DNA of 16,651 nucleotides from an uncultured Bulleidia sp. Lineage in GTDB: Bacteria; Bacillota_I; Bacilli_A; Erysipelotrichales; Erysipelotrichaceae. This document shows, piece by piece, positions 6,913-14,649 of the stretch. The position numbers were made by a program, and so were the translations under genes. The notes beneath the pieces are model-generated. The model did no database searches. It was not told the DNA's origin and was given only the letters and a program-made list of their open reading frames with translations. The stretch covers positions 1-16,651 of the forward strand of contig CAKVIS010000038.1 in NCBI GenBank assembly GCA_934754415.1, in the 5' to 3' direction. Position 1 is the stretch's first letter, and every line of letters starts with the position of its first letter.

Positions 6913-8394
6913 TCATTTCTCCTCATATGTTGTAAAGCCCATACGTTCCATCTGCCATGATGGCGCACCAGCTTTCAACATTGCTGTTTTTAATTTTGTA
7001 TCTAATGCTTTCTGTAAATCTTCATTAAGAATATTGTGTTCCTGTTTTGGATCTTTTGTCAGATTATATACCGCATCCGGATATGGTTCTTTTAAAGGAA
7101 TATATGGACTGGATGGCACCTGAAGTACTTTATGTCCATGACTGTACTTTCCACCATTTACAAATGTCGCCTGATCTATTGCTTCAGGGGAAATAAATCC
7201 TCTCATCAAAGTTGGCATCAGTGTCATATTATAAATCGGCTTGTCCTTCAAACCGCTCTTCATATACACATATTTACCATCAAACAGATTTATCTGTCCT
7301 CCATGTACTCCAAACAAAGCAGTATCATGAATCTTCTGATGATCTTTTACCACTCCCAGCAAACTGCATCCATCAATATCCTGTAATGGTGCCAGTCCAA
7401 AATACTCCAGTAAAGTTGGTGCAATATCAATTGTCTGAGCCAGTTCACTGCGTCTTTCACCATCACACTGCATATTTGGAAGATGGATAAAGAATGGTAT
7501 ATGAATCATCTCTTCATACATAGGTGGTATATTCTTACCAATAAAATCATGTTCTCCCAGGAAGAAGCCATGGTCTGTGTTGACTATGAGCATAGTATCT
7601 TTCCACATATCATAGGCATCCATAGTATCCAGTATCTTTCCAAGCTGAGCATCACACATGGATAACAGCGCACAGTATTCCTTGCGCAACCCCTGTATTT
7701 CTTCTTCAGTGTATTTATCTCCTACAAAAGTATAGGCAGGAAAGTTGAACGCATCGTGACTGTCACAACAGTCATACAGTTCTCTGTATTTGTCAGGTAC
7801 ATAGAAAGGTTCATGCGGATCAAAACACTCTACCTGTAAAAACCAGGAATCCTTATCATGATAATGCTGAAGGAAATCCACACCTGCATTCACAGTGCGA
7901 ACACTAGGCATGTCCTCTTCATTTACCATGTATCTTCTGTTAGCAAGATGCTGAACAGCAGACACATTGGTTTTATTCAAAGGACAGGTATTCAAAGTTT
8001 TATCCGCTTCACCTTGAGGTACCCATCTGTCCCCTTCCTGACCTCTGAAAAATTCACAGGAATTGTATCTTCCATGATATGTGGCTCCACCGTCTTCCCA
8101 ATAATGACTGTGATCTGTAATCAAATGTGTATACACCCCATTATTTTTTAACTTTTCAATACAGGACACATCATACGGTTCCAAAGGTCCCCAGCCTCTG
8201 TGCAGGAAGTTATACTGCCCTGTATGCAATTCTCTTCTTGCAGGCATACACGGCATACTTCCTCCATAAAATTCATCAAAGGTTGTACACTTCTCTTCCA
8301 GCCTTTTAAAATTTGGCATGATTGTAAAATCACATCCGTAATTTGGTAAAAAGTTCTTTGTCAATGTATCGAACATCAACATAATTGCTCTCAT
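6913..8394 (-). CDS. Cys-type S1 family sulfatase, cytoplasmic
   Basis: 493 residues. It hydrolyses a sulfate ester (or sulfamate) using a formylglycine made from Cys. The maturation motif is C49-M-P-A-R53, followed by the conserved TGQ (58-60). Metal ligands expected in the family are visible as D9 in MFDTL and D274-H275 in NTDHGFFLGEHD; FDPHEPF (191-197) and the DHSHYW segment near 94-99 are other active-site regions. There is no signal peptide, so the enzyme acts inside the cell, unlike most gut Bacteroides sulfatases. The ATG has GGGAGG with 8-nt spacing. The gene is first in the operon with EIIC and its maturase. Expression is probably repressed by the divergent LacI regulator, whose operators overlap its promoter, with a cre-like site as well. 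WGPLEPYD after the active site may help a subfamily match. The exact substrate is unknown. Confidence 0.93.
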   Translation of the reverse strand: MRAIMLMFDTLTKNFLPNYGCDFTIMPNFKRLEEKCTTFDEFYGGSMPCMPARRELHTGQYNFLHRGWGPLEPYDVSCIEKLKNNGVYTHLITDHSHYWEDGGATYHGRYNSCEFFRGQEGDRWVPQGEADKTLNTCPLNKTNVSAVQHLANRRYMVNEEDMPSVRTVNAGVDFLQHYHDKDSWFLQVECFDPHEPFYVPDKYRELYDCCDSHDAFNFPAYTFVGDKYTEEEIQGLRKEYCALLSMCDAQLGKILDTMDAYDMWKDTMLIVNTDHGFFLGEHDFIGKNIPPMYEEMIHIPFFIHLPNMQCDGERRSELAQTIDIAPTLLEYFGLAPLQDIDGCSLLGVVKDHQKIHDTALFGVHGGQINLFDGKYVYMKSGLKDKPIYNMTLMPTLMRGFISPEAIDQATFVNGGKYSHGHKVLQVPSSPYIPLKEPYPDAVYNLTKDPKQEHNILNEDLQKALDTKLKTAMLKAGAPSWQMERMGFTTYEEK

Positions 8395-8420
8395 TCTCCA
8401 AACCTCCCTTCATACTAAAT

Positions 8421-8436
8421 AATGTTTCGAAACGTT
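8421..8436. promoter_or_regulatory. LacI-type operator O1
   Basis: AATGTTTCGAAACGTT is a near-perfect palindrome centred on CG (8428/8429). Its minus strand contains the AAACGTTTCGA core shared by all three sites in this divergent region. It lies downstream of the sulfatase -10 box, in the transcribed leader, a classical position for repression. Confidence 0.75.
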
Positions 8437-8448
8437 TTAGCGCTTTTA
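8435..8448 (-). promoter_or_regulatory. cre-like site at the sulfatase promoter
   Basis: The minus strand reads TAAAAGCGCTAAAA, which matches the CcpA consensus TGWAANCGNTNWCA at 12 of 14 positions. It sits between the -10 box and operator O1, around the expected transcription start. Binding there would give catabolite repression. The match is imperfect, so this is tentative. Confidence 0.45.
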
Positions 8449-8476
8449 ATATATCAAACGTTTCGAAAGTTTGCAA
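8448..8476 (-). promoter_or_regulatory. Promoter of the sulfatase operon
   Basis: On the minus strand a -35 box TTGCAA (8471-8476) and a -10 box TATATT (8448-8453) are 17 bp apart. The spacer holds operator O2, so a bound repressor would occlude RNA polymerase. Confidence 0.7.
8456..8468. promoter_or_regulatory. LacI-type operator O2
   Basis: AAACGTTTCGAAA lies exactly between the -35 and -10 boxes of the sulfatase promoter. Its AAACGTTTCGA core is identical to that of O1 (minus strand) and O3. Its centre is 36 bp from that of O1. Confidence 0.75.
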
Positions 8477-8487
8477 TATCACAATTC

Positions 8488-8500
8488 AAACGTTTCGATA
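8488..8500. promoter_or_regulatory. LacI-type operator O3
   Basis: AAACGTTTCGATA is the third copy of the core, in the same orientation as O2 and 32 bp (about three helical turns) from it. It is nearest to the regulator gene and may mediate autoregulation or cooperative binding. Confidence 0.65.
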
Positions 8501-8510
8501 AATTGTGTTT

Positions 8511-8539
8511 TTATCTTTCAAGTCACAATATGGTACAAT
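8511..8539 (+). promoter_or_regulatory. Promoter of the LacI-family regulator
   Basis: The -10 box TACAAT (8534-8539) is preceded by TGG, giving an extended -10 (TGnTACAAT). The -35 region at 8511-8516 (TTATCT) is weak, at 17 bp spacing. An extended -10 can compensate for this. Confidence 0.5.
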
Positions 8540-8562
8540 GCATGCATAAGGAAAAGTAATCT

Positions 8563-9606
8563 ATGCCTGCATCCATTAAAGATATTGCCAAAAGCCTGGG
8601 AATCAGTGTTTCTACCGTTTCTCTGGCATTAAATGATAAGCCTCGCGTTTCCAAAGAAATGAGAGAAAAAGTCAAGCAAAAAGCCAAAGAACTGAACTAT
8701 GTAAAAAACGGTTCTGCTTTAGACCTGCAAAGGAAAAGAACAAATATTATTTTATTCATTGTCAATGACGCATCACGTTCTTTTTTCTCTGCTATCATCA
8801 ACCAATTGCAAACTGCCACAGTCAACTTTGGTTATGATTTTATTATCTGTACAACTTACGGAGACCACTTAAATACTGCTAAACGCTTTATGGAAGAACA
8901 AAGGGCTGACGCGGCTATTATCTTTACAGGCACCATTCCTGATGAAATGATTCAATCCTGTGCCAGTGAAGATTTCCCAATTATGGTTTTAGGCAGACAC
9001 GTTGAAGGAGAACATATATACAGTTTATTTTCTGGTATTCTTCCAGAATCCCCTGTCACCCAATACCTCATTGATTTAGGTCATAGAAAAATTGCCTTTG
9101 TCAAAGGTTCTTCAGCATCTTTGAATACCTCACGTTCCTTAAAGCAGTACAAAGCCACTTTAGAAAAAAACCATCTTCCTTTTGATGAAACACTTGTGTT
9201 TGATGCCATGGGGTCTTCTTACAAAAAAGGATATGCTGTTACAGAAAAACTCATAGATCGCATTGAGGAGATTGATGCCATTCAATACTCTACAGACGAT
9301 ATCGCCATTGGTGGTATTCTCTGTCTTAAAGACCATCATATACAGATTCCTCAGCAAGTGTCTGTCATTGGTCATAACAATATTGCTGAGTCTGCCTTTA
9401 TTTCTCCAGGCCTTACTACGTATGGAGAGACTGCAGATCAATATCTGTACTATGAAGGCATCATTCATTATCTGATTACAATGATTGAAAAAGAAGAAAA
9501 TTATCAGGAAATTGCCAGTCAGCTGGCAGATCGTTTACAGCATTTTGATTCCAGACCTGAATTAATTATCAGAGAATCTACTGCTGAATGCACAAAATAT
9601 AAGTAA
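8563..9606 (+). CDS. LacI-family transcriptional regulator
   Basis: 347 residues, standard length. The N-terminal helix-turn-helix (about 4-25, IKDIAKSLGISVSTVSLALN) is followed by the hinge near residues 45-60 (ELNYVKNGSALDLQ) and a periplasmic-binding-protein-like effector domain. Landmarks in that domain are LIDLGHRKIAFVKGSS and PQQVSVIGHNNI. It binds DNA as a dimer, most likely at the AAACGTTTCGA sites between it and the sulfatase gene, and releases DNA or changes affinity with a sugar ligand. AAGGA lies 10 nt before the ATG. It is the only gene on the plus strand here and is divergent from the sulfatase operon, which makes that operon its likely target. The effector, perhaps a sulfated or desulfated sugar, is not evident. 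Confidence 0.93.
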   Translation: MPASIKDIAKSLGISVSTVSLALNDKPRVSKEMREKVKQKAKELNYVKNGSALDLQRKRTNIILFIVNDASRSFFSAIINQLQTATVNFGYDFIICTTYGDHLNTAKRFMEEQRADAAIIFTGTIPDEMIQSCASEDFPIMVLGRHVEGEHIYSLFSGILPESPVTQYLIDLGHRKIAFVKGSSASLNTSRSLKQYKATLEKNHLPFDETLVFDAMGSSYKKGYAVTEKLIDRIEEIDAIQYSTDDIAIGGILCLKDHHIQIPQQVSVIGHNNIAESAFISPGLTTYGETADQYLYYEGIIHYLITMIEKEENYQEIASQLADRLQHFDSRPELIIRESTAECTKYK

Positions 9607-9611
9607 GCCTT

Positions 9612-9645
9612 AAGGAAAGTGAGGAAAAAACTCACTTTCCTTTTG
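9612..9645 (+). terminator. Terminator of the LacI gene
   Basis: A 12-bp perfect stem (AAGGAAAGTGAG with CTCACTTTCCTT) closes a 7-nt A-rich loop and runs into further T on the plus strand, 6 bp after the stop codon. The minus direction has no T-tract, so it mainly serves the regulator. Confidence 0.88.
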
Positions 9646-9663
9646 CACTTAAAAAGAAGCAGA

Positions 9664-10764
9664 TTATTCTGCCTCTGCAATAATGGTACTGATCACTTTG
9701 GTTCTGCTCAGTTTTTCATACCATAAAGGTTCCTGAAACGAAATCTTTACAAGTGCTATGATCATCCACATAAAAAATACAAAGAAGATAGGAATTCTAT
9801 AGGCTAACGGAAAATCCCATGGATTAGGAAATACATGTTCAAAAAGCCAGTATACCGTTCCCGGCAGTTTCATAAAGCCATACAAGAAGGCATATCGTAA
9901 TACAAACTGATACCATTTCGCATCTTTACCTGTGCCATCTACTATCTGCATATGCACAAACTTCTTACCAAACGTCAATCCGTTGCGAATAATGTTCCAA
10001 AGTACATACACACAGAAATACACAAGAATATAAGATACAGTATGTACTCTTATACAGTTCAAGACAATCTCAATACCGATTGTACAGAACATACAGAAGA
10101 AAGAATCCAGCACTAAGGCAGTAATTCTCTTTGTTAAAGAAACTCTGCTTCCTTTGGTAAAACTTCTTTGATCCAGTTCTTCTCTTGATGGCATCACTGT
10201 TCCTACAGGTAACATAATCAGATATCCAATCCATCCACCAAGTGTATTGGCAAATAAATCATCCACATCAAACAATCTGTAACTTCTTGGATAGATACCA
10301 TACAATCCACTCAACTGTGTCAGTTCAAAGAATAAAGATAACAGAAAAGAATACAGCAATGTCTTTTTCCATCCACACTTGAAATAGTATTTTGTAAACA
10401 TACCAAATGGTATTGTCATCAGCACATTGAAGCCAAATTGAAAGACAGCTCTGTTTTTTATAATCTTATACACCCCATGTAATCTGTTTCCTTCTTTAAG
10501 AATATCCTGTATCCACATACCGGGAACTAATTGTGCACGCGGCCCTGTCATCAGTGCCACCTTACTTTTATCCGGTAAAGGCATGATTACAAGAAAATAT
10601 GCACATAACATATATAAAACAAAGGAATACACCATGAATGTCTTACTGGCTATAACACTTCCATACTTATGATAGTTATACAGCATGTAAGGAATCGTCA
10701 TAACAAACGCAATCACCGGAAAAAAGAAAATAGCCTGTTTAATGACCCATAAATATGTACTCAT
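9664..10764 (-). CDS. VanZ-RDD fusion membrane protein
   Basis: 366 residues, an integral membrane protein with about eight hydrophobic segments. The N-terminal part is VanZ-like, with FELTQL (146-151) and FDVDDLFANTLGG (165-177) matching the conserved VanZ core. VanZ in enterococci raises teicoplanin resistance, but most chromosomal VanZ-like proteins have no known role. The C-terminal part from about 207 is an RDD domain, with TKRITALVLDSFF (R213, D220) and NGLTFGKKFVHMQIVD (261-276). The start has GGGGGA 7 nt upstream. It lies downstream of the hyp operon terminator and is probably transcribed alone. A possible -10 (TACAAT, minus strand, 10791-10796) lacks a clear -35. This domain combination occurs in other Firmicutes; the function is unknown, and an envelope role is only a guess. 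Confidence 0.88.
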   Translation of the reverse strand: MSTYLWVIKQAIFFFPVIAFVMTIPYMLYNYHKYGSVIASKTFMVYSFVLYMLCAYFLVIMPLPDKSKVALMTGPRAQLVPGMWIQDILKEGNRLHGVYKIIKNRAVFQFGFNVLMTIPFGMFTKYYFKCGWKKTLLYSFLLSLFFELTQLSGLYGIYPRSYRLFDVDDLFANTLGGWIGYLIMLPVGTVMPSREELDQRSFTKGSRVSLTKRITALVLDSFFCMFCTIGIEIVLNCIRVHTVSYILVYFCVYVLWNIIRNGLTFGKKFVHMQIVDGTGKDAKWYQFVLRYAFLYGFMKLPGTVYWLFEHVFPNPWDFPLAYRIPIFFVFFMWMIIALVKISFQEPLWYEKLSRTKVISTIIAEAE

Positions 10765-10828
10765 AAAGAAATCCCCCTTTTGTGCTTTCCATTGTACTCT
10801 GCTTTTTCCTTTTCAGGTCTTAAGATTG

Positions 10829-10861
10829 AAAAAGAGACAGAAGATATCACTCTTCCGTCTC
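10829..10861 (-). terminator. Terminator of the hyp operon, overlapping the end of hypA
   Basis: The minus strand has an 11-bp stem (GAGACGGAAGA with TCTTCTGTCTC, one G.U pair) around a 6-nt loop, followed by TTTTT. The hypA stop codon (10847-10849) lies in the loop, so the 5' arm is coding sequence for the last residues of HypA. Confidence 0.85.
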
Positions 10862-11200
10862 AGCTTCTATTTCTTTAATATTGCATTCATTCCCCTGTAA
10901 AAGATACGTATGTTCACTTTGACAATACGGACATATTTTCCCATATTGCACAGTTGGATATACCTGTTTACAATCTTCACAGAAAGTTTTTGCAGGAATG
11001 GTTTCTATCTTCAGAATACTTTCTTTTAATATTGGTCTTTTCACCTTAAAGTAATCCCAGCAATCTTCAAAGTAGTCCAGCATAATGCCACTGACTTCTC
11101 CTATCTCCAGAGTAACAGAACCAATTTTTGTAATATGATTTTCTTCAGCAGCTTCATCCAGGACTTTTGCCACATGCATGACAATGCCTAATTCATGCAT
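10847..11200 (-). CDS. hypA: HypA nickel chaperone
   Basis: 117 residues, standard length. HypA carries nickel, and with the GTPase HypB delivers it to [NiFe]-hydrogenase or, in some bacteria, urease. The N-terminal M1-H2-E3 forms the nickel site and requires this exact start. The zinc site is C74-x2-C77 and C90-x2-C93. Its ATG overlaps the end of the flavoprotein gene by 8 bases (ATGCATGA), with AAGAAGG just upstream, so translation is coupled. It is the last gene of the four-gene operon. Its last codons form half of the terminator stem. No hydrogenase or urease genes are in the window, so the client enzyme lies elsewhere or is unusual. Confidence 0.94.
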   Translation of the reverse strand: MHELGIVMHVAKVLDEAAEENHITKIGSVTLEIGEVSGIMLDYFEDCWDYFKVKRPILKESILKIETIPAKTFCEDCKQVYPTVQYGKICPYCQSEHTYLLQGNECNIKEIEAETEE

Positions 11201-13982
11201 TGGTATCCTTCTTCTTGAACAGAATCTTCATCTGTCTCTTCAATGCGTATTTTCCTACAGGTCCTATCTTGTCTTCACATCTGACCATATTGGAAGCTTC
11301 AGGAATATCTCTTGTCAGATGAATAGCATCGAAGTTGCACTTTGTAGTACACAATCCACACCCAATACAGCGATTCAGATCTACAACTGCAGCTCCGCAT
11401 CCAAGACATCTCTTTGCTTCAAGCTGTACCTGTTCTTCTGTAAATGGCTGTCGTATATCCTCAAAAGTAGATTCAGGGGCTATATGTTTGACTGTTGGTA
11501 ACTGACGCTTTGCATTATCAAACCCTTCCAGTACAGCATCTTCTTTATCCAGTTCAACAAAGTGTCTTAAGTCTCTTCCTATAGTCAGAGACTGGCCTCT
11601 GTGAACAAATCTGTTAATGGACTGACAGACAATTCTTCCTGCCGCAATGGCATCTATAGCAAATCGCGGACCAGTGAGAACATCTCCTCCGGCAAAAATA
11701 TCTTCCACACTTGTCTGCAATGTAATTTCATCTGCTTTTATCGTACCGTTAGGATTCAGTTCTGCCTCTTCACCTTGTAACAGATCTTTCCATTCAATAC
11801 TCTGTCCTATGGATAACAATACATTTTCACATGCAATGGTCATAGTATCTTCTTCATCATATTCCGGAGAGAATCTGCCTGTTTCATCTTTGACACGTGT
11901 ACACTTTTTAAAGACAATACCTGTCACTTTACCATTTTCCTGTACTACTTCCTTAGGACCCCATCCGTTACAGATAGTAATACCTTCATGTTTTGCCTCA
12001 AGAATTTCTTCTCTTGCTGCAGGCATTTCTTCATCGCTTTCAAGACATACCATGGTCACTTTACCATCCGTCAGTCTGACAGCACTTCTGGCAACATCTA
12101 TTGCAACATTTCCTCCGCCTACAACAACCACATCTTTACCAAGTGTTACAGTATCTTTTGCAAGATTGACTTTTCTTAAGAACTCTACGCCTGTTTCTAC
12201 TCCGATACTGTCTTCACCAGGAACCCCTGTCTTTCTGCCTCCCTGAGCACCAATGGCCATATAGAAGGCTTTATAGCCTTTGTCTCTTAACTGCTGAATA
12301 GTAATATCCTTACCCACTTCCACTGAGCATTGAAACTCAACACCCATCTGTCTTAAAACATCTATTTCTGCTTCAATGACATCTTTTTCAAGACGGAAGG
12401 AAGGAATCCCCTTCAGTAACATGCCACCAGGTCTGTCTTCTTTTTCAAACACAGTCACAGGATAGCCGTTTTCTCTTAAATAGTAGGCAGCGGATAATCC
12501 TGCAGGGCCTCCACCAATAACGGCAATCTTTTCCTCAAAGAATTTACCTTCTCCGTTTTCACATAACGGCACATATCTGTTTTCTGCATGTAATTCCTGT
12601 GCAGCAATAAACTTCTTGATTTCATCTATGGCAAGAGGTTCGTCCACTTTTCCTCTTGTACAGGCATCTTCACATCTTCTGTTACAGATAGCTCCACATA
12701 CTGCAGGGAATGGATTATCCTGTTTGATCAGTTTTAAAGCATCCATGTATCTTCCTTCAGATGCCATTTTAATATATCCCTGCACACTTAAATGTGCTGG
12801 GCAGGCTGTCTTACATGGAGCAGTACCCGTATCATAACAATTGATCTTTGCAGTATCTCTGTAGTTTGGATTCCAGTTATCCTCTGTCCACTTTGTCGCA
12901 TCAGGTAATAAAGTTTCAGGATAACGGATATTGCCATGATGTGTACATAGTTTCTGCCCAAGCTTACTTGCCCCTACAGGACAGATTTCCACACACTTTC
13001 CACAGGCAACACACTTATCGCTGTCCACATGAGCTCTGTAGGCACTTCTGCTTAAGTTTGGTGTGTTATATAGCTGAGAAGTACGAATAGCATTACATAC
13101 ACCCGGAGCACAGTTACAGACGGCAACTATCTTATCTTCACCATCAATGTTGGTGATCTGATGTACATATCCTTTTCTTTCACATCTTTCCAGAATCTCC
13201 AGTACTTCTTCATAAGAGATATATCTTCCCATACCACGTTCTACGCAATATTCCGCCATATCTCCTACACCTACACAGTATTCTCCTTCGATGTCTCCCG
13301 TACCCTCATTTCTTAAAGCCTGCTGTTTACGACAGGTACAGATACCTACACTGTATTTGTCATACTTATTCAGCCAGTGAGAAATATGTTCCACACTGAC
13401 AGAAGTACTTACATTTTCAATGGCTTTTTCTACAGGGATGACATGCATTCCCACACCTGCTCCACCAGGTGGCACCATAGGTGTCACATCTTCCAGTGGC
13501 ATCTGTGTCATCAGATTAAAGAAAGTGGCTAATTGAGGATGTTCATCTGTCAGTTTATCGTTCATCATCATGAATTCTGCACTTCCAGGCACAAAAATCG
13601 GAACATTATATTGTTTATGCCTGTCTTCATTCTCTCTGTTCATTTCCAGAATACCTGTCCACACAAGATGATCAATCATCTTCTGCGTTTCTCCCAGAGA
13701 CATATGATTTCTGTCAGCTATTTCTTCTAAAGAATATGGCACACGTGTTTTCTTAAAAGATAACAGGAATTTCACTTCTTCTTTTGTCAGCACAGCATCC
13801 AGTGCCCAGTACTCCGGATCGGTATAATCCATGGAATGCGTGAGTTTCACAGGAATTCTGTCTGTGATCATTTCTCCAAGTTTGATGACCAGCTTCGCCT
13901 TTTCCTTATCCTCTGGAACATAATTGGGATCCTGCTTGAAATCACCAGGATTTGTCAAACGATTCTTTCTGTCTTTATACAT
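11193..13982 (-). CDS. Multi-domain Fe-S flavoprotein oxidoreductase with GltD-like core
   Basis: 929 residues, about twice the length of a simple GltD or NfnL-type subunit. Residues 1 to about 200 form an uncharacterised helical region with a winged-helix-like stretch (about 65-115). A Cys-bearing region follows (C215, C217, C236, C246, C289, C291, C296), then a ferredoxin motif C324-x2-C327-x2-C330-x3-C334. The GltD-like core begins with Cys at 390, 394, 429, 433, 437 and 441 for an Fe-S cluster. It continues with an FAD-binding GGGPAGLSAAYYL (490-502), an NADPH-binding VVGGGNVAIDVARS (620-633) and GGDVLTGPRFAIDAIAAG (765-782). The C-terminus has C859-x2-C862 and C872-x2-C875-x2-C878-x3-C882, a second ferredoxin motif. 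It should pass electrons between NAD(P)H and ferredoxin or a partner. It is not glutamate synthase proper, since no large subunit is near. Start: AAGGA 7 nt before the ATG, 4 bp after hypB-2. Confidence 0.85.
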   Translation of the reverse strand: MYKDRKNRLTNPGDFKQDPNYVPEDKEKAKLVIKLGEMITDRIPVKLTHSMDYTDPEYWALDAVLTKEEVKFLLSFKKTRVPYSLEEIADRNHMSLGETQKMIDHLVWTGILEMNRENEDRHKQYNVPIFVPGSAEFMMMNDKLTDEHPQLATFFNLMTQMPLEDVTPMVPPGGAGVGMHVIPVEKAIENVSTSVSVEHISHWLNKYDKYSVGICTCRKQQALRNEGTGDIEGEYCVGVGDMAEYCVERGMGRYISYEEVLEILERCERKGYVHQITNIDGEDKIVAVCNCAPGVCNAIRTSQLYNTPNLSRSAYRAHVDSDKCVACGKCVEICPVGASKLGQKLCTHHGNIRYPETLLPDATKWTEDNWNPNYRDTAKINCYDTGTAPCKTACPAHLSVQGYIKMASEGRYMDALKLIKQDNPFPAVCGAICNRRCEDACTRGKVDEPLAIDEIKKFIAAQELHAENRYVPLCENGEGKFFEEKIAVIGGGPAGLSAAYYLRENGYPVTVFEKEDRPGGMLLKGIPSFRLEKDVIEAEIDVLRQMGVEFQCSVEVGKDITIQQLRDKGYKAFYMAIGAQGGRKTGVPGEDSIGVETGVEFLRKVNLAKDTVTLGKDVVVVGGGNVAIDVARSAVRLTDGKVTMVCLESDEEMPAAREEILEAKHEGITICNGWGPKEVVQENGKVTGIVFKKCTRVKDETGRFSPEYDEEDTMTIACENVLLSIGQSIEWKDLLQGEEAELNPNGTIKADEITLQTSVEDIFAGGDVLTGPRFAIDAIAAGRIVCQSINRFVHRGQSLTIGRDLRHFVELDKEDAVLEGFDNAKRQLPTVKHIAPESTFEDIRQPFTEEQVQLEAKRCLGCGAAVVDLNRCIGCGLCTTKCNFDAIHLTRDIPEASNMVRCEDKIGPVGKYALKRQMKILFKKKDTNA

Positions 13983-13986
13983 ATCT

Positions 13987-14649
13987 TCATCCTTCTTTCC
14001 ACAGATGTACTTCCTGTTTTAACCAGTTTTCAAGCTCTTCCATTCCCTGCCCTGTTTTTGCAGAAACAGGAAATATCTGAATGTTTTTATTTAAATATAG
14101 AGCTCTTTCCTTACATTTATCCATATCAAAGTCAAAATACGGTAAAGCATCTATTTTAGAAATCACAAGAACATCACTTTCTGCAAACATCAAAGGATAC
14201 TTCAAAGGCTTATCATCACCCTCAGGTACACTTAATATCATCACTTTCTTCACTGCACCCGTATCATATTCTGCAGGGCAAATCAGATTTCCTACATTCT
14301 CCAGAAAGACAAGATCCAGATCATCCACACCTGTTTCTTCAAGAGAAGTTTTTGTCATACCTGCATCCATATGACACATACCATCTGTATGTACCTGAAT
14401 AGCCTTTGCCCCGGTTTTCTCTATGCTTACAGCATCCACATCAGAATCAATATCCGCTTCCATGACTCCAATAGCATACTCAGCCTTCATATCCTGAATG
14501 ATTCTTTTCAATAATGTCGTTTTCCCGGAACCAGGAGAAGACATCAGATTCACCAGAAACACACCTTTTTGTTTTAACTGTTCTCTGACCGTTTGAGCTT
14601 CTTCATCATTAACGGAAGTAACACTTTTATGCAATTCTATGACTTTCAT
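13987..14649 (-). CDS. hypB: HypB GTPase, second copy
   Basis: 220 residues. HypB is a GTPase that binds nickel at its dimer interface and transfers it with HypA. The P-loop is SSPGSGKTT (37-45). C92-H93 in MCHMDAGM and C124 in NLICPAEYD are the G-domain metal ligands. The G4 motif reads SKID (164-167) in place of the usual NKxD. It has no His-rich or Cys-rich N-terminal extension. It overlaps the end of the first hypB by 23 bp and has only a weak CAGG upstream, so it is probably read by translational coupling. It is clearly a paralogue of the first copy, sharing LSVPEGDDKPLKYPLMF, but the two are well diverged, which argues against a recent duplication. Confidence 0.93.
   Translation of the reverse strand: MKVIELHKSVTSVNDEEAQTVREQLKQKGVFLVNLMSSPGSGKTTLLKRIIQDMKAEYAIGVMEADIDSDVDAVSIEKTGAKAIQVHTDGMCHMDAGMTKTSLEETGVDDLDLVFLENVGNLICPAEYDTGAVKKVMILSVPEGDDKPLKYPLMFAESDVLVISKIDALPYFDFDMDKCKERALYLNKNIQIFPVSAKTGQGMEELENWLKQEVHLWKEG

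Noticed and set aside
11647..12246. 199-codon open frame on the plus strand
   Set aside because: It lies fully inside the flavoprotein gene on the opposite strand, whose FAD and NADPH motifs are clear; it has no ribosome site or recognisable domain.
11193..13982. Glutamate synthase small subunit
   Set aside because: The GltD-like core is clear, but the protein is about twice as long with two added ferredoxin motifs, sits between hyp genes and has no GltB partner.
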